Part shown: in pieces, positions 34,158 to 35,693 of the stretch
Layout of the letters: the number at the start of each line of letters is the position of its first letter
Numbering within the stretch: the first letter of the stretch is position 1
Assembly (NCBI GenBank): GCA_022394775.1
Contig: JAGFCB010000308.1
Coordinates: forward strand, 1 to 35,693
DNA length: 35,693 bases
Source of the DNA: Candidatus Poribacteria bacterium
GTDB lineage: Bacteria; Poribacteria; WGA-4E; WGA-3G
Direction: 5' to 3'
Position numbers and translations under genes: made by a program
The notes under the pieces: model-generated
Database searches by the model: none
What the model was told of the DNA's origin: nothing
What the model saw: only the letters and a program-made list of their open reading frames with translations

Positions 34158-35363
34158 TTAGTTATCCTTTTTACCCCTAATTTCTCCCTCAAACTTAACC
34201 ACGAGTTGGTCCCCGGTTAATTTCGCGTTTGTCGTTTTTTTATTCGCGAGGGTCCGCGGTAATGCGATATGTTGCTTAAAACTCCCAACTGTGATAATCA
34301 ATTCATCGCCGTGTTTTGTTAATCCAATCTCTTCTTTACTCAGGAACGGAAGGCGCATAGACAATTGATAGGCATCTGCTGTTTTTTGGAAGTGATACGG
34401 TCTCTCCTTAGAAAACTGATCTGCTGGATTAATCTCAGCATAGAGTGTCTCTGCGAGTCGGTGCAGTCCCGCTTCCCCGATAATTTCCTCTGCGAAGAGC
34501 TCCACTTTCCAGATGGGTACATCCGAGAAATAGTCCATGGCTGCTTTAATATAGTGCTGCTGTGCCTGTCTCCAAGTTTCAAAATATGCCGCATCAACGC
34601 CCTCGGGAAAAATGCGATTGATAATCACAGCGTCAATACAGAGTCCGTAAAGACAAAAGTACATGAACGCGCGTTGTGTCTCTTTGATAACAATTTTTTC
34701 TGGATTCGTCACCAAGCGTACCGTCGTAATTTTGGGATCTGTCAGGACGCTATCAATCCCTTCCAATTTATCAAAAAGGTCTTGGATATTTTTGAAATAG
34801 TTATCCCGAGGAATAGGCACTGAACTTACTTTTTCGATCACGGGACCGGCGACCCTTGCGAGGTTCCGCTCTAACTTGAAAATGTGGTTCATGTACCACT
34901 CCAATGTCGTCGGGATACTGACAAATCGGAGGGATTCCCCAGTGGGTGCGCAGTCGAGGATAATTACATCGTAACTTTTCTCGCGAACATACTGGTTAAT
35001 ATAGAGAAGTGCGCAAATTTCCTCCATTCCTGGGAATACGGCTATCTCCTCTGCGACGAGACTGTCAAGCCCTGAGCGATTCAGTAAAGATCGGATGTAA
35101 TTGTACACATCGTCCCAGTATTCGACAATCGCTTCTTGAACGTTAATTTCTTGTATCCAGAGATTGTCGTTGATTTGGATCTGTTTTTCTTTTTCTTGGA
35201 AGACGAGTTTTTCATGGTCATCAAAAGCGTCCCGGAGTGAATGTGCGACATCCAATGAGATTACGATTGTCTTATAGCCGAGTTGGGAGAGTTTGACACC
35301 TGTGGCAGCAGCGATGGTAGTTTTGCCGACTCCACCTTTACCCGTGTAAAGGATAATGCGCAT
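34158..35363 (-). CDS. ArsA/Get3-like ATPase with C-terminal HSP20-like domain
   Basis: Cytoplasmic P-loop ATPase of the ArsA/Get3 (GET or arsenical pump) type. The deviant Walker A GKGGVGKTT is at residues 8-16; switch 1 is SLDVAHSLRDAF, and switch 2 is DCAPTGESLRF. The C-terminal 80 or so residues (YHFQKTADAYQLSMRLPFL, ending LVVKFEGE) look like the HSP20-like domain attached to many bacterial ArsA homologues. I see no conserved arsenic-binding cysteine pair, so a targeting or chaperone role is favoured over arsenic export. ATG 35363 has AGGA 8 nt upstream; an ATG further out (35414) overlaps the promoter -10. Confidence 0.9.
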   Translation of the reverse strand: MRIILYTGKGGVGKTTIAAATGVKLSQLGYKTIVISLDVAHSLRDAFDDHEKLVFQEKEKQIQINDNLWIQEINVQEAIVEYWDDVYNYIRSLLNRSGLDSLVAEEIAVFPGMEEICALLYINQYVREKSYDVIILDCAPTGESLRFVSIPTTLEWYMNHIFKLERNLARVAGPVIEKVSSVPIPRDNYFKNIQDLFDKLEGIDSVLTDPKITTVRLVTNPEKIVIKETQRAFMYFCLYGLCIDAVIINRIFPEGVDAAYFETWRQAQQHYIKAAMDYFSDVPIWKVELFAEEIIGEAGLHRLAETLYAEINPADQFSKERPYHFQKTADAYQLSMRLPFLSKEEIGLTKHGDELIITVGSFKQHIALPRTLANKKTTNAKLTGDQLVVKFEGEIRGKKDN

Positions 35364-35404
35364 TATTGAATTCCTATATGCCAGATTTGTATGGAACCTC
35401 CTAT

Positions 35405-35433
35405 AGTATAACATAAAAAAAGGCGGTATGCAA
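35405..35433 (-). promoter_or_regulatory. Sigma70-like promoter for the ArsA-like gene
   Basis: On the minus strand TTGCAT (35428-35433), 17 bp, TATACT (35405-35410). The -10 matches 5 of 6. The -10 and -35 resemble those of the CotH promoter. It would start transcription about 35 nt before the chosen ATG and could drive the run down to hslU. Confidence 0.55.
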
Positions 35434-35693
35434 GATAGCGTTGAATATTGCCAGAACCGTTCAGTTTTCTGTCGAAAGACATAAGATATGAAGATAATTT
35501 CATAGTTTTCATAACCGAAGTTGCCCCTAAGTAAAGCAACGCGAATTAAGTTCTCAAAAAACCTCTTTAAGACAATGAAGTGCCACCGTTTATTTAGACC
35601 AAAAATTAGTAAAGTTAAGAGAAGGTTTGTCTTTGAAATTCTATAGGTGTCAAATACCCTAACGCCGAATGGGGGCGTTTCTGATTATACACT

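Noticed and set aside
35661..35679. AACGCC/GGCGTT hairpin as a terminator
   Set aside because: Only a 6-bp stem, followed by three T and no clear gene before it.

Overview
The window looks like a chromosomal stretch of an uncultured bacterium in or near Candidatus Poribacteria. I infer this from the gene mix: secreted multi-blade WD40 proteins, two of them ending in paired dockerin-like repeats; LamG lectin-fold proteins; a CotH-kinase lipoprotein; a PhyH dioxygenase; and a MoxR/Bat cluster. The dense families of short intergenic repeats fit too. No marker gene settles the lineage. I see no tRNA, rRNA, CRISPR, transposase or integrase. Almost every gene is on the minus strand; the exceptions are a Gfo/Idh/MocA oxidoreductase and a doubtful small membrane protein.

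Layout, in plus-strand coordinates and read mostly right to left. (1) 14-6524: a MoxR ATPase, a DUF58 protein, a BatA-like protein and a large VWA membrane protein form one Bat-type operon. (2) 7064-16079: envelope and secreted genes, namely a LamG protein, an alpha/beta hydrolase, a 13-repeat WD40 protein, a giant LamG-GH67-GH28-like fusion and a CotH lipoprotein. (3) 16333-18212: a truncated WD40 remnant ending in a repeat, and an MFS transporter. (4) 18635-20007: the plus-strand island. (5) 20070-27718: SppA, PhyH, an archaeal-type adenylate kinase/deoxyribosyltransferase-like fusion, a RimK-like ATP-grasp ligase, a GT4 glycosyltransferase and a mannitol-dehydrogenase-like enzyme. All six are codirectional, and SppA has a very good promoter. 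(6) 27840-31128: two WD40-dockerin proteins, one broken by an apparent single-base frameshift. (7) 31247-35363: an ArsA/Get3-like ATPase, a membrane protein, HslV and HslU.

The most unusual signal is in the short repeats that touch gene ends. One family (four loci) carries a stem whose sequence differs but still pairs between copies, followed by GGCGGATCTACGGAGAGG and then GAACCGCAAGG. At two loci GAACCGCAAGG recurs exactly 101 bp apart. The family supplies Shine-Dalgarno-like sequence, start codons or stop codons to neighbouring genes, and GAACCGCAAGG is translated in three different frames in three proteins. A second family is a 7-bp-period array (AACTGAY-like units) beside start and stop codons. 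It contains the hslV stop and the hslU start. Other hairpin repeats supply stop codons to the ATP-grasp gene and the WD40 remnant.
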